Origin: Spirochaetales bacterium
GTDB lineage: Bacteria > Spirochaetota > Spirochaetia > DSM-2461
Direction: 5' to 3'
Length of the DNA stretch: 64,000 nucleotides
Assembly: GCA_016936555.1 (NCBI GenBank)
Contig: JAFGXR010000028.1
Span: 1-64,000, forward strand
The position numbers and the translations under genes are program-made. The notes beneath the pieces were generated by a model. That model was not told the DNA's origin, made no database searches, and saw only the letters and a list, made by a program, of their open reading frames with translations. This document shows, one piece after another, positions 37,367-45,309 of the stretch (its first letter is position 1; every line of letters starts with the position of its first letter).

Positions 37367-37897
37367 TTATTCACCAACGTAGTTTATAAAAGTAGTTATA
37401 TTGTATCCTTCAAGAACCTCATCGAAATTGAGAAACGGCAATCCGATTACGGAAAAGACATCAGTAACTTCAGCGCCGCCTTCTTTCAGAAGATCAGCTG
37501 CCGCTTTCAGAGTACCTCCCGTCGCCAGAAGATCATCGACTATCAGGACATTTTTTCCGACGGGAATGTCCGCCTTATGGATCTCAATCGTCGCTTCACC
37601 GTATTCCAATTCGTAGGATTTTTTTATTGTCTCGCCGGGCAGCTTTCCTGCTTTACGGACGAGAATTAGCGGCAACCCGAGCCTTTCAGCTAAAGGAGCG
37701 GCAAAAATGAATCCTCTCGACTCCACTGCGGCAACGGCACCGATACTGCGGGAGGAATAGACCTCAGCCATTTTATCGAGAACCCACTTAAATGCACCGG
37801 GATTCATCATAATGCTTGTAATATCATAAAAGAGAATACCGGGTTTAGGGAAATCCGGAACTTTTCTGATGACATCATCAAGGTTAAAATCTTTCAA
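37367..37897 (-). CDS. apt: Adenine phosphoribosyltransferase
   Basis: 176 residues from a TTG start with AGG upstream. Motifs: PDFPKPGILFYDIT, the substrate flap AAVESRGFIFAAPLA, and the PRPP-binding VLIVDDLLATGGTLKAA. It salvages adenine to AMP. A TTGACA-17-TAGTAT promoter precedes it. The stop is only 5 bases from the carA palindrome. Confidence 0.95.
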   Translation of the reverse strand: MKDFNLDDVIRKVPDFPKPGILFYDITSIMMNPGAFKWVLDKMAEVYSSRSIGAVAAVESRGFIFAAPLAERLGLPLILVRKAGKLPGETIKKSYELEYGEATIEIHKADIPVGKNVLIVDDLLATGGTLKAAADLLKEGGAEVTDVFSVIGLPFLNFDEVLEGYNITTFINYVGE

Positions 37898-37935
37898 TTT
37901 GTACCTGCCTTATAAAATAATTGGTCACAAAGCAG

Positions 37936-37964
37936 ATACTAATCGCCACATCACTATCTGTCAA
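37936..37964 (-). promoter_or_regulatory. Sigma-70-type promoter of apt
   Basis: Minus strand TTGACA (37959-37964), 17-base spacer, TAGTAT (37936-37941). The leader would be about 30 bases, containing the Shine-Dalgarno. Confidence 0.65.
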
Positions 37965-38022
37965 TTGCCCTGTTTCTCATAGATTGTAAGCCTGGATCGA
38001 GAGTTCGCGGGAGAATTTATCC

Positions 38023-38052
38023 TTGGACAAAATAAGTTGCGCAAATTATCAT
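38023..38052 (+). promoter_or_regulatory. Promoter of the MinD-like gene, leaderless arrangement
   Basis: TTGGAC (38023-38028), 18-base spacer, TATCAT (38047-38052), then 6 bases to the ATG at 38059. The TTG that could be taken as an upstream start codon is the -35 box. Confidence 0.5.
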
Positions 38053-38058
38053 ACTTAT

Positions 38059-38970
38059 ATGAAACAAATTATACCTATAGCCAGCGGTAAGGGCGGTGTC
38101 GGAAAAACCACAACAGTCGCGAACCTCGGAATTTCCCTTGCGAGAAAGGGAAAAACTGTCATTATGATCGACCTGGACCTCGGAGAATCAAATCTCCACA
38201 CTGTTATGGGTATCAAAAATATAAAACCCGGTCTCGGTCACTTCATCAATAAAAGGGAAGAGTCATTTGAATCTCTTATCCAGGAAACGGGAATCGACCG
38301 GCTCTACCTGATCACAGGAGATTCGCTGTTTCCCGGAGCAGCCAATCTCCCCTATTTCCAGAAGAAGAAAATTATAAAGTCCATCCGGGAGCTCACTGCA
38401 GATTACATTCTCCTCGACATAGGTTCGGGCTCTTCCTACAATGTCATAGATTTTTTCCTCATATCCCCGGAGAACATGATCGTAACGATTCCTGAAACCA
38501 CAGCCCTGCTCAACGCTTATTCATTTCTGAAGAACGCCCTGTACAGACTGATTTACCTGGCTCTGCCACCTCACAGTGACGAAAGAGACTATTTTAATGA
38601 ATTCAGCAGAGAGTCCATTGAAAAAGGAGAAAACAACCTTGCCAACCTGGTTCAGGTCATGAGTAGATTCAGCGAAGATCTCAGCAGAAGAATCAGTCAT
38701 TCACTCTCCCAGTTCAGTCCCCACGTTGTTTTCAATATGTCATTGAGTGCCGATGAAAAGTTCATCACCGACAAACTGATCAGAATAACCGATAAAAATC
38801 TTGGAAAAAAAATCCGCACAGCCGGACAGCTGCCCTGGGTGAACGAAATGAGACGATCTTCAATCATTATGAAACCCTATCTCCAGTTATATGAGAAAAG
38901 CAGCTATGAAGAAGCAATGAACAATCTGACAAATTACATAGATGACAATTTCAAATTCAGATTCCATTGA
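38059..38970 (+). CDS. MinD/ParA-family ATPase (FlhG/FleN-like)
   Basis: 303 residues from the ATG. Deviant Walker A SGKGGVGKTT with signature Lys, Walker A' IDLDLGESNLHTVMG and Walker B YILLDIGSG. The middle (IVTIPETTALLNAYSF) matches FlhG/MinD; about 60 residues before the C-terminus are divergent, and no clear membrane-targeting helix ends it. It may control flagellar number or placement, or another polar system; no flhF is adjacent. It converges with tsaD, ending 5 bases before its stop. The start at the ATG, not at the TTG 36 bases upstream, is supported by the promoter and by homology. Confidence 0.85.
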   Translation: MKQIIPIASGKGGVGKTTTVANLGISLARKGKTVIMIDLDLGESNLHTVMGIKNIKPGLGHFINKREESFESLIQETGIDRLYLITGDSLFPGAANLPYFQKKKIIKSIRELTADYILLDIGSGSSYNVIDFFLISPENMIVTIPETTALLNAYSFLKNALYRLIYLALPPHSDERDYFNEFSRESIEKGENNLANLVQVMSRFSEDLSRRISHSLSQFSPHVVFNMSLSADEKFITDKLIRITDKNLGKKIRTAGQLPWVNEMRRSSIIMKPYLQLYEKSSYEEAMNNLTNYIDDNFKFRFH

Positions 38971-38975
38971 ATTCT

Positions 38976-39989
38976 TCAGGGGTACTTTCTCTTGAACGAG
39001 GGCACTCTCGCCATGGCATTGACAGTAAGATCGGAAACATCTCCCTCTTTCAGATAATGGTAGCCGATCGCCGCAATCATGGCGCCGTTATCCGTACAGA
39101 GCTTTAAGGAGGGATAATAGGCTTCAATTCCGTGAATCGATGAAATAGCTTTTCTGAAATAGCTGTTAGCCGTGACACCGCCTCCGGCGACAACCCGGTT
39201 GAGACCTGTGTCCTTGACGGCTTTCTTCAATCTTTTGATAAGGATATCGATTGCAGTTTTCTGAAATGAGGCGGCTATATTCTCCGGAGATTTCTCGTAA
39301 CCTTCATTATGAAACTGGTCTAGCTGATTGATGACGGCTGTTTTCAGCCCGGAATAGGAAACATCGTATGCATGATCCCCTTTATGAAGATTCGGTTTGG
39401 GAAATGAGAAAGCTTTCGGATCGCCTTTCTCCGCCATTTTGTCGATGATGACTCCGCCGGGGTAACCGAAATTATAGAATTTGGCCACCTTGTCAAAAGC
39501 TTCGCCGCAGGCATCGTCAATTGTCGTTCCCAGCACCTCCACTTCATCGAATCCGGATACTTTTGAAATGATCGTATGACCTCCGGAAACAAGAAGACCG
39601 ATATAGGGGTATTCAATATCATATTCGAGATGGGGAGCATAAAGATGAGCCCGGATATGATCGACTCCCACAAAAGGGATATCGAGAGACCATGCGAGTC
39701 CTTTGGCGAAAGAGAGGCCGACGAGCAGCGATCCCACAAGTCCCGGACGGTTTGTAACGGCGATGCCGTCGATCTGATCGGCAGTCATACCGGCTTCCGC
39801 GAGTGATTCTTCAACAACGGGATAAATCCATTCGGTATGAAGCCTCGATGCTATTTCAGGAACAACCCCGTTAAAGGGTTTATGCAGATCAATCTGAGTA
39901 GCTATCACATTGCTGAGAATTCTCTTTCCGTCTTCAACAACTGCTACAGAACACTCATCGCAGGAACTCTCTATACCTAATACCAACAT
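38976..39989 (-). CDS. tsaD: tRNA N6-adenosine threonylcarbamoyltransferase TsaD
   Basis: 337 residues. ASKHA fold with the iron-binding HIRAH in VDHIRAHLYAP, SGGHT, GEAFDKVAK and the third metal ligand Asp in LCTDNGAMIAA. It makes t6A37 on ANN-decoding tRNAs together with TsaB, C and E, which are not in this window. AGAGG lies about 10 bases before the ATG. It runs convergent with the MinD-like gene. Confidence 0.96.
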   Translation of the reverse strand: MLVLGIESSCDECSVAVVEDGKRILSNVIATQIDLHKPFNGVVPEIASRLHTEWIYPVVEESLAEAGMTADQIDGIAVTNRPGLVGSLLVGLSFAKGLAWSLDIPFVGVDHIRAHLYAPHLEYDIEYPYIGLLVSGGHTIISKVSGFDEVEVLGTTIDDACGEAFDKVAKFYNFGYPGGVIIDKMAEKGDPKAFSFPKPNLHKGDHAYDVSYSGLKTAVINQLDQFHNEGYEKSPENIAASFQKTAIDILIKRLKKAVKDTGLNRVVAGGGVTANSYFRKAISSIHGIEAYYPSLKLCTDNGAMIAAIGYHYLKEGDVSDLTVNAMARVPSFKRKYP

Positions 39990-40043
39990 ATATACGCCTC
40001 TTCGCTCATTATCCGACAGTAATCTTTCGCTTACGTTTGAATA

Positions 40044-40078
40044 TAAAAAGAGCTGTTCCAGACAAACCGGAACAGCCC
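40044..40078 (-). terminator. Terminator of the sigma factor gene
   Basis: Minus strand GCTGTTCC / GGAACAGC (40069-40076 and 40052-40059), 9-base loop, then TCTTTTTAT. It lies 53 bases past the sigma factor stop and before tsaD. Confidence 0.85.
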
Positions 40079-40128
40079 CGATAGAAAGAATTTATGAATA
40101 AAGCTTTTACAAGTCAAGTGGCATCGTT

Positions 40129-40968
40129 TTAATTAAAGAGAAACTCCTTATACTCCTCAGCCTGAGATCTCAATTTTCTTAAAGCTCTGATTTCGATCTG
40201 CCGGACAGTTTCGGGAGAAATTCCCATCTCCTCCCCGATTCTCTTCAAGGTATACTTTTCCCCGCCGTAGAAAGAAAAGCGGTATTTCAGGATTTCCTTC
40301 TCCCGTTCCATTAAAGTCTCGAGAAAACGGACCGTATCCTCTTTAATGCTTTTCCTGATCAATTCCATATCGGGAGAGTAAGTGTTATCCTCCACGACAT
40401 CGAGAAGAGTTCCGTTATCAAGATTAATTTCACTGTCAAGAGAAACGACGGCATTTGAAATCTCCAGAATGGAAAGGACCTCATCGGGCTCCATTCCGGC
40501 ATATTCGGCGATTTCCTCGATCGAGGGATTGCGCATATTCATCTGGGTCAAAGTGTTAATAGTGCTCTGTATCCGTCTGAGAGACTCTTCTTTCCTATGA
40601 GGAAGTCTGATCGCTCGTTTCTTATTGGATATGGCTCTTACAATAGACTGCTTGATCCACCAGGATGCATATGTACTGAATCTGACACTTTTTCTGTAAT
40701 CGAATTTTCCCGCTGAACGAATCAGGCCGAGATTTCCTTCCTGAATCAGATCCAGAAGATTCAGATCCGTTCCCGTATAAGCTTTGGCTATTTTTACGAC
40801 TAATCTTAGATTTGAATTTATAAGTTCCTGTCTTGCAAGCTCATCGCCCCGTTCGATCCGCCTGGACAAGTCCATTTCCTCTTCAAAGGATAAAAGTGGG
40901 AATTGGCTGATTTGTTCAAAATAGCTTTTAAGTGCATCTTCGTGGTCAATCGTATTCTTTTTACTCAT
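40129..40968 (-). CDS. Sigma-70 family RNA polymerase sigma factor, RpoS-sized
   Basis: 279 residues. Lacks region 1.1. Region 1.2 ([17 protein letters not shown]), region 2 with the -10-recognising [16 protein letters not shown], region 3, and region 4 helix-turn-helix [25 protein letters not shown]. It is complete and of group 2/3 type, close in length to the RpoS of Borrelia. GCAGGAG precedes the ATG. A close match to the sigma-54 promoter lies just upstream, so expression probably needs RpoN and an activator. It is placed after the flagellar flgF-flgG-flgJ genes behind a strong terminator. I leave the symbol empty because RpoS orthology is not proven. Confidence 0.92.
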   Translation of the reverse strand: MSKKNTIDHEDALKSYFEQISQFPLLSFEEEMDLSRRIERGDELARQELINSNLRLVVKIAKAYTGTDLNLLDLIQEGNLGLIRSAGKFDYRKSVRFSTYASWWIKQSIVRAISNKKRAIRLPHRKEESLRRIQSTINTLTQMNMRNPSIEEIAEYAGMEPDEVLSILEISNAVVSLDSEINLDNGTLLDVVEDNTYSPDMELIRKSIKEDTVRFLETLMEREKEILKYRFSFYGGEKYTLKRIGEEMGISPETVRQIEIRALRKLRSQAEEYKEFLFN

Positions 40969-40989
40969 AACAACTCCTGCATTAAATAA

Positions 40990-41006
40990 TGCAAGAGCTG
41001 TGCCAA
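40990..41006 (-). promoter_or_regulatory. Sigma-54 (-24/-12) promoter of the sigma factor gene
   Basis: Minus strand TTGGCACAGCTCTTGCA: GG and GC elements are exactly 10 bases apart and both core blocks TGGCAC and TTGC are intact. The start of transcription would be about 12 bases on, around 40979, leaving an 11-base leader holding the Shine-Dalgarno. A GCATTATTTAATGC inverted repeat overlaps the -12 side. Confidence 0.75.
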
Positions 41007-41022
41007 GAATCAGATTTAGCCT

Positions 41023-41062
41023 TCAAAAAAAAATAATCCCTTATTCAGAAAGGGATTATTCA
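41023..41062 (-). terminator. Terminator of the flgF-flgG-flgJ operon
   Basis: Perfect 11-bp stem AATAATCCCTT / AAGGGATTATT (41032-41042 with 41050-41060), 7-base loop, followed on the minus strand by nine T. Confidence 0.92.
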
Positions 41063-41146
41063 ATAAAATAGAAATCTGGTTTCTTAAAGTTCAGTTATTA
41101 TGTATAGATTTTTATACAGTTTAACTAATAATATAACTCATATTTT

Positions 41147-41473
41147 TTAAAAAACAGGTCGCTGGGTCGATAACTGACGAAACATCATATCGGAAATTCC
41201 CAGATTTGCAGTTTCTGCCATTTTTTTCGCATACTCATCGTAAAGCATATCCTCAAAAATCTCCTGACCCATTCCCCCATCAAGAAGGCCGCTTTTAGTC
41301 ACTGTTTTTTTCATACTGTTTAGCATCTGCTTTATGAAGAGAGCTTCGAATTCAACAGTGGCTTCCTTCAGTTTTTTATCATCGGAAGACATAGTGCTTC
41401 TGACGCTTGAATTCAAAGCCGAATCCACTGTGGAACTTGCATAATTAGCCATTCCCGTTGCTGTTACGTCCAT
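41147..41473 (-). CDS. flgJ: Flagellar rod-binding protein (FlgJ N-terminal domain type)
   Basis: 108 residues with the rod-binding domain only: VEFEALFIKQMLNSMKKTV and GGMGQEIFEDMLYDEYAKKM. The muramidase domain of enterobacterial FlgJ is absent, as in spirochaetes and many other groups. It helps the rod assemble in the periplasm. Third gene of the operon, 17 bases after flgG, ended by a strong hairpin. Confidence 0.9.
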   Translation of the reverse strand: MDVTATGMANYASSTVDSALNSSVRSTMSSDDKKLKEATVEFEALFIKQMLNSMKKTVTKSGLLDGGMGQEIFEDMLYDEYAKKMAETANLGISDMMFRQLSTQRPVF

Positions 41474-41490
41474 GATTTAAACCATCCTGT

Positions 41491-42285
41491 TTATCTCTTG
41501 AGGCTGTTAGCTATTCCGAGCATGGTATCGGAAGTCTGAATGGCTTTGGAGTTCAGCTCGTAAGCTCTCTGGGCCACGATCATATTTACCATCTCTTTCA
41601 CAACTGAAACGTTTGAGTTTTCTATAAACTTCTGCAGAGTTTTACCCATTCCGTCAAATCCCGGTCTGCCCGTAATGGCGTCACCTGAAGCATTGGTCAC
41701 TTTATAGGTGTTATCCCCGATAGCCTGAAGACCGGCAGGATTGACAAACCGGAAAATCTGAAGTTGTCCAACCTGCAGAGGATCATCACTACCGGGGATT
41801 TTAACTGTGACCCGTCCGTCCTGGCTGATTGTCAGACTTTCGCGTATAAAATCTTCAGGAAGAACAAGTTCAGGAAGCATTTTATTTCCGTTCGATGTGA
41901 CAAACTGCCCGTTCGAATCAATTTTAAAGGATCCGTCTCTCGAGTAACCGTATGTCCCGTCAAGCTGGAGCGTCCGGAAAAATCCTTCCCCCTGAATAGC
42001 GATATCGGCTTCATTTCCCGTGTTCTGAAGAGATCCCTGGGTAAACATTCTCTGAGACGCACCGACCTTTACACCATGGCCGACCTGTATACCTGTCGGA
42101 ACAACGGTTTCTTCAGTAGCCGGTGTTCCGGCTATACGTGATGTCTGATACAGAAGATCTTCAAAATCCGCTCTGACCTGTTTGAAACCCGTCGTATTGA
42201 CGTTTGACAGGTTGTTTGAAATTGTGTCGATATTAAACTGCTGGGCATTCATCCCCGATGCGGCAGTCCATAATGATCTCATCAT
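41491..42285 (-). CDS. flgG: Flagellar distal rod protein FlgG
   Basis: 264 residues, standard length. N-terminal RSLWTAASGMNAQQFNIDTISNNLSNVNT-type rod motif (residues about 3-31), FFRTLQLDGTYGYSRDGSF in the middle, and C-terminal EMVNMIVAQRAYELNSKAIQTSD. GAGGA precedes the ATG (two ATG codons side by side). It forms the distal rod of the periplasmic flagella. Confidence 0.96.
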   Translation of the reverse strand: MMRSLWTAASGMNAQQFNIDTISNNLSNVNTTGFKQVRADFEDLLYQTSRIAGTPATEETVVPTGIQVGHGVKVGASQRMFTQGSLQNTGNEADIAIQGEGFFRTLQLDGTYGYSRDGSFKIDSNGQFVTSNGNKMLPELVLPEDFIRESLTISQDGRVTVKIPGSDDPLQVGQLQIFRFVNPAGLQAIGDNTYKVTNASGDAITGRPGFDGMGKTLQKFIENSNVSVVKEMVNMIVAQRAYELNSKAIQTSDTMLGIANSLKR

Positions 42286-42305
42286 ACTCTATTCCTCACC
42301 GCAGC

Positions 42306-43160
42306 TTAGAATCTGGCCGCGTTATTTATAAGTTTATCGAGAAGACTGTCATGGGTGGAAATAACTTTCTGATTGGCTTCGTATGCTCTGTTGACTTCGA
42401 TCATTTCCACCATTTCCCTGACGGGATTGACATTGGAACCTTCGAGAAATCCCTGACGGATCTTCGGTCTGTCCGAGCCACCCAGAATCTGCGCCTGTCC
42501 CGACTCAGTCGTATCGGTCCACAGAGATGTTCCCTGTTTCTTGATAAACCGGTCACCCTGACCATCGAAGCCGACAATTTTAAGTGTATCGACCAGTTCA
42601 GTGTTTTCCCAGGTATTTTCATCCATAGTCACAAGCCGATCAGGATCATCGGCAAAATCGAGGTTCTGCCAGACTTTCCCGTCTTCATCGATTGTAAAAT
42701 TGTTGGCTTTGATTTGAATGGGGCCATTCTCACCGAGCACATGATACCCCTCTTTTGTGAGCAGATATCCCTCTTTGCCCAGAATAAAGGAACCGTTTCT
42801 CGTGTACCGTTCCCCTTCGTTGGTCTGAATTGAAAAAAAGCCCTTATTTTCCAAAGCCATATCGAAGGGATTCTCTGTCTGCTTCAGGGCACCCTGGGTA
42901 AAAACGGTATAGGACTCATTGTATTCCACACCGGTACCAAGCTTCCCGACCACAGGAGCCACATCGACGGAACCGACAGGAAAGCGGTGAACGCCGTCGT
43001 CGTCAAAGCGACGCATAAGCATTTCCGGGAAAGCTTTCTGAATGGATGTGTCTTTTTTGTATCCCGTGACATCCACATTGGCCAGGTTGTTGGCCAGCGC
43101 ATCCATGCGATGCTGCTGGGCCTGCATGCCGCTGGCTCCTGTGTAGATACCTCTAACCAT
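42306..43160 (-). CDS. flgF: Flagellar rod/basal-body protein, FlgF-type
   Basis: 284 residues, of the same family as flgG: VRGIYTGASGMQAQQHRMDALANNLANV at the N-terminus (residues about 2-29), YTRNGSFILG, and MVEMIEVNRAYEANQKVIST at the C-terminus. Two FlgG-like genes in a row is the spirochaete arrangement; the first is FlgF (also called FlhO). The symbol is by order and divergence. The Shine-Dalgarno GGAGG is partly paired in a perfect hairpin. Confidence 0.9.
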   Translation of the reverse strand: MVRGIYTGASGMQAQQHRMDALANNLANVDVTGYKKDTSIQKAFPEMLMRRFDDDGVHRFPVGSVDVAPVVGKLGTGVEYNESYTVFTQGALKQTENPFDMALENKGFFSIQTNEGERYTRNGSFILGKEGYLLTKEGYHVLGENGPIQIKANNFTIDEDGKVWQNLDFADDPDRLVTMDENTWENTELVDTLKIVGFDGQGDRFIKKQGTSLWTDTTESGQAQILGGSDRPKIRQGFLEGSNVNPVREMVEMIEVNRAYEANQKVISTHDSLLDKLINNAARF

Positions 43161-43166
43161 GAATTC

Positions 43167-43199
43167 CTCCGATCATTCTTCTACTTAAAATGATCGGAG
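43167..43199 (-). promoter_or_regulatory. Hairpin over the flgF ribosome-binding site
   Basis: Perfect 11-bp inverted repeat CTCCGATCATT / AATGATCGGAG (43189-43199 with 43167-43177) and 11-base loop on the minus strand. The 3' arm contains CGGAG, the first part of the Shine-Dalgarno CGGAGGAATTC-ATG. No T-run follows, so it is not a minus-strand terminator. Confidence 0.6.
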
Positions 43200-43225
43200 A
43201 ATGGTTTTTTTACTTAAGATATTTT

Positions 43226-44185
43226 CTACAAACTTATGCCGCGGCTTTTGAAACCCGATCCGATGACGTCATGCACTTCATTCATAATGATAAAAGCGTC
43301 GGGATCTTCCTGGAGAATGATATATTTCAGCTGGGCGGACTGGCGGATACTGAAGGAAACGAAGAGAATCTTCTTTTCCTGTCCCGTATATCCCCCTTCC
43401 CCGTAAATAAAGGTAACGCCTCTTTCCAGTTCATCAAAAATCCGGTCTTTTATTCTGTCAGCAGCTCCGTTATCTGTGCAGATAATATGAGCTGCTTTTA
43501 CCCGGGAGAGACCTTCCGTCACCATATCCACAATTTTGGAGGAAAGAAAAAGAGCGAAATAGCTCCATATAATCAGATTGAGATCGCCGAACATAACTCC
43601 CGTAAAAAGGATTATGGAAGTTTCTATAATGAGGTACCCGTTACCTACGGAAATATTGAATTTCTTTTTGAGAAAAGCTACGGGTATATCCGTACCGCCT
43701 GTAGAAGCCCGGGATTTGAAAATAATACCGATTCCGACCCCCAGAAATATGGATCCGGCTATTGTGGCGATCAGGATTTCGTCGGTCATGGCCAGTTCCG
43801 ACAGATTCTTCAGCGTTCCGTCGACCATATTGTACTTCTCGATCAGTGGAACGAGAATGCCCCATTTGTAAAGCCTGGCCGGCGCCACCAGATCCACCAT
43901 CAGGGAACTGATAAAAAAGCCGGCAAAGGTTCCCAGACCGAATTCTTTCCCGATAAAAAAGATTCCGAGAATCCAGAGAGGGATGTTCATGGCCAGCATG
44001 GTGCCCCCCGCATTCCAACCGAAGAAATGGAGAAAGATCTGACTTAATCCACCGACTCCGCCGGGTGCGACTTTATAAGGGAGAAGAAACCAAGAGAGGC
44101 CGATTCCGTAGATGAGACTGCCCAGAAGGATCCCTCCGGCCTGTTTGAAAAATCCGTAGATTGTCAGCTTTGATTTATCCCCCAT
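43226..44185 (-). CDS. YitT family membrane protein (DUF2179 C-terminus)
   Basis: 319 residues. About five or six membrane helices in the first 210 residues (LLGSLIYGIGLSWFLLPY, GTMLAMNIPLWILGIFFIG, GSIFLGVGIGIIFKS), including the family motif RASTGGTDI, then the soluble DUF2179 domain (RVKAAHIICTDNGAADRI, VTFIYGEGGYTG). Members are common and their transported substrate is not established. GGGAG lies 9 bases before the ATG. It is upstream of flgF on the same strand with 65 bases between. Confidence 0.9.
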   Translation of the reverse strand: MGDKSKLTIYGFFKQAGGILLGSLIYGIGLSWFLLPYKVAPGGVGGLSQIFLHFFGWNAGGTMLAMNIPLWILGIFFIGKEFGLGTFAGFFISSLMVDLVAPARLYKWGILVPLIEKYNMVDGTLKNLSELAMTDEILIATIAGSIFLGVGIGIIFKSRASTGGTDIPVAFLKKKFNISVGNGYLIIETSIILFTGVMFGDLNLIIWSYFALFLSSKIVDMVTEGLSRVKAAHIICTDNGAADRIKDRIFDELERGVTFIYGEGGYTGQEKKILFVSFSIRQSAQLKYIILQEDPDAFIIMNEVHDVIGSGFKSRGISL

Positions 44186-44230
44186 TAATGACTCCCGTAA
44201 TCGATCTGATAATGTTTTAATTAATCAAAA

Positions 44231-44260
44231 TTGACATACAAAAGTAATTTGTTCAATAAT
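44231..44260 (+). promoter_or_regulatory. Possible promoter of the PilZ gene
   Basis: TTGACA (44231-44236), 18-base spacer, AATAAT (44255-44260). The start would be about 44267, just before the AGAGG ribosome site. Confidence 0.45.
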
Positions 44261-44277
44261 TAAGTAGAGGTAATTTG

Positions 44278-44643
44278 ATGAAAGAACACAGAAGGTTTAA
44301 CAGAGCTGATTATCACACGAAAGGATACTTCATTAAAAATGGACAGGAAGTACACTTCGGAATTATCAACATCTCTCTGAACGGAATACTGGTGGATCCG
44401 GACAGTATGGATGACTATTCGCTGAATATGGTGGTCCCTCTGAACATTCAACTATCATCTTCAGATGTAGAAATCAGGACCACCTCAAAACTGGTTCACC
44501 AGGAAAACCATCATTTCGGGTTTCGCTTTGAAGAAATAGATGTTGAAAGTATGATACATCTGAGAAGACTCGTGGAACTCAATTCCGATAGTGCCGATCA
44601 GATAGCGAAGGAGCTGCACTTTCTCAATAAAGAGGAATCGTAA
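44278..44643 (+). CDS. PilZ-domain protein, probable c-di-GMP receptor
   Basis: 121 residues, one PilZ domain. Both c-di-GMP binding motifs are present: RxxxR in EHRRFNR near the N-terminus and NISLNGILV (D/NxSxxG type) about 20 residues on. It has no output domain, so it should act by binding a partner, perhaps in the motor or a regulator. The ATG at 44278 has AGAGG 7 bases upstream; a TTG directly before is weaker. It converges on the Crp-like gene with no bases between. Confidence 0.88.
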   Translation: MKEHRRFNRADYHTKGYFIKNGQEVHFGIINISLNGILVDPDSMDDYSLNMVVPLNIQLSSSDVEIRTTSKLVHQENHHFGFRFEEIDVESMIHLRRLVELNSDSADQIAKELHFLNKEES

Positions 44644-45309
44644 TTATTCCTCAATCGCCTCCTGACGTCTTCTTCTGGAGTCGACCTGTCTTCTGAACTC
44701 ATTTATATTCTTTACAGTAATTCTGTCGTTATCAATTTCCAGCTTTCTCTGGATGGAAAAGTTATTCAGTACAGGCTGACACTCATCGGGAGAAATTCCG
44801 GCCCAATGGGCGATATCGTCTATGGAGTTGTTGAAAACCACTTTTCCGGATGTTTCTACATCTTCGGAAATGTAATTGCCCACCTCGAAAAGCATGAGAA
44901 AAACATCCATTATTTTCGCATCGATATCTTCCAGAGTGAGAATCATAAACCGCCTTTTCTGGTCATACAACCGTTTAGTAAACAACCGGAGCAGTTTCAT
45001 GGCCATCTGGGGGTTGCCTTTCATAAGAATCTCGAAATTTTCTTTATTGAATTCCAGAAGCTTGCATGGTTCTACGGCAATTATAGTCGCACTCCGGGGG
45101 GCTTCCTCCAGGAGCGCCATCTCACCGAAAAACTCACCGGGGTGGAGAATATCCAGTGTTTTTTCAATATTTCCGAAAATCTTGACAATTTTAACCTTTC
45201 CCGACTGAATGAGATAAAAACTGTCACCGGGTTCATATTCACAGAAAACGATATCCCCGGGATTGTATGTAACGGCGAAACGTTCGAACATGGAAAGGTC
45301 CAGCTTCAT
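44644..45309 (-). CDS. Crp/Fnr-like regulator with cyclic-nucleotide-binding domain
   Basis: 221 residues. cNMP-binding domain at about 5-120 (FYLIQSGKVKIV, HPGEFFGEMALLEEAPRSATIIA with the phosphate-binding Arg), then a long dimerisation helix (about 120-145) and a winged helix-turn-helix (SIDDIAHWAGISPDECQPVLNNF). The C-terminal tail is Arg-rich (RRQVDSRRRRQE). No cysteine set typical of Fnr is visible, so a ligand such as cAMP or c-di-GMP is more likely than iron-sulfur. It overlaps the previous cNMP gene by 4 bases (ATGA). Confidence 0.88.
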   Translation of the reverse strand: MKLDLSMFERFAVTYNPGDIVFCEYEPGDSFYLIQSGKVKIVKIFGNIEKTLDILHPGEFFGEMALLEEAPRSATIIAVEPCKLLEFNKENFEILMKGNPQMAMKLLRLFTKRLYDQKRRFMILTLEDIDAKIMDVFLMLFEVGNYISEDVETSGKVVFNNSIDDIAHWAGISPDECQPVLNNFSIQRKLEIDNDRITVKNINEFRRQVDSRRRRQEAIEE

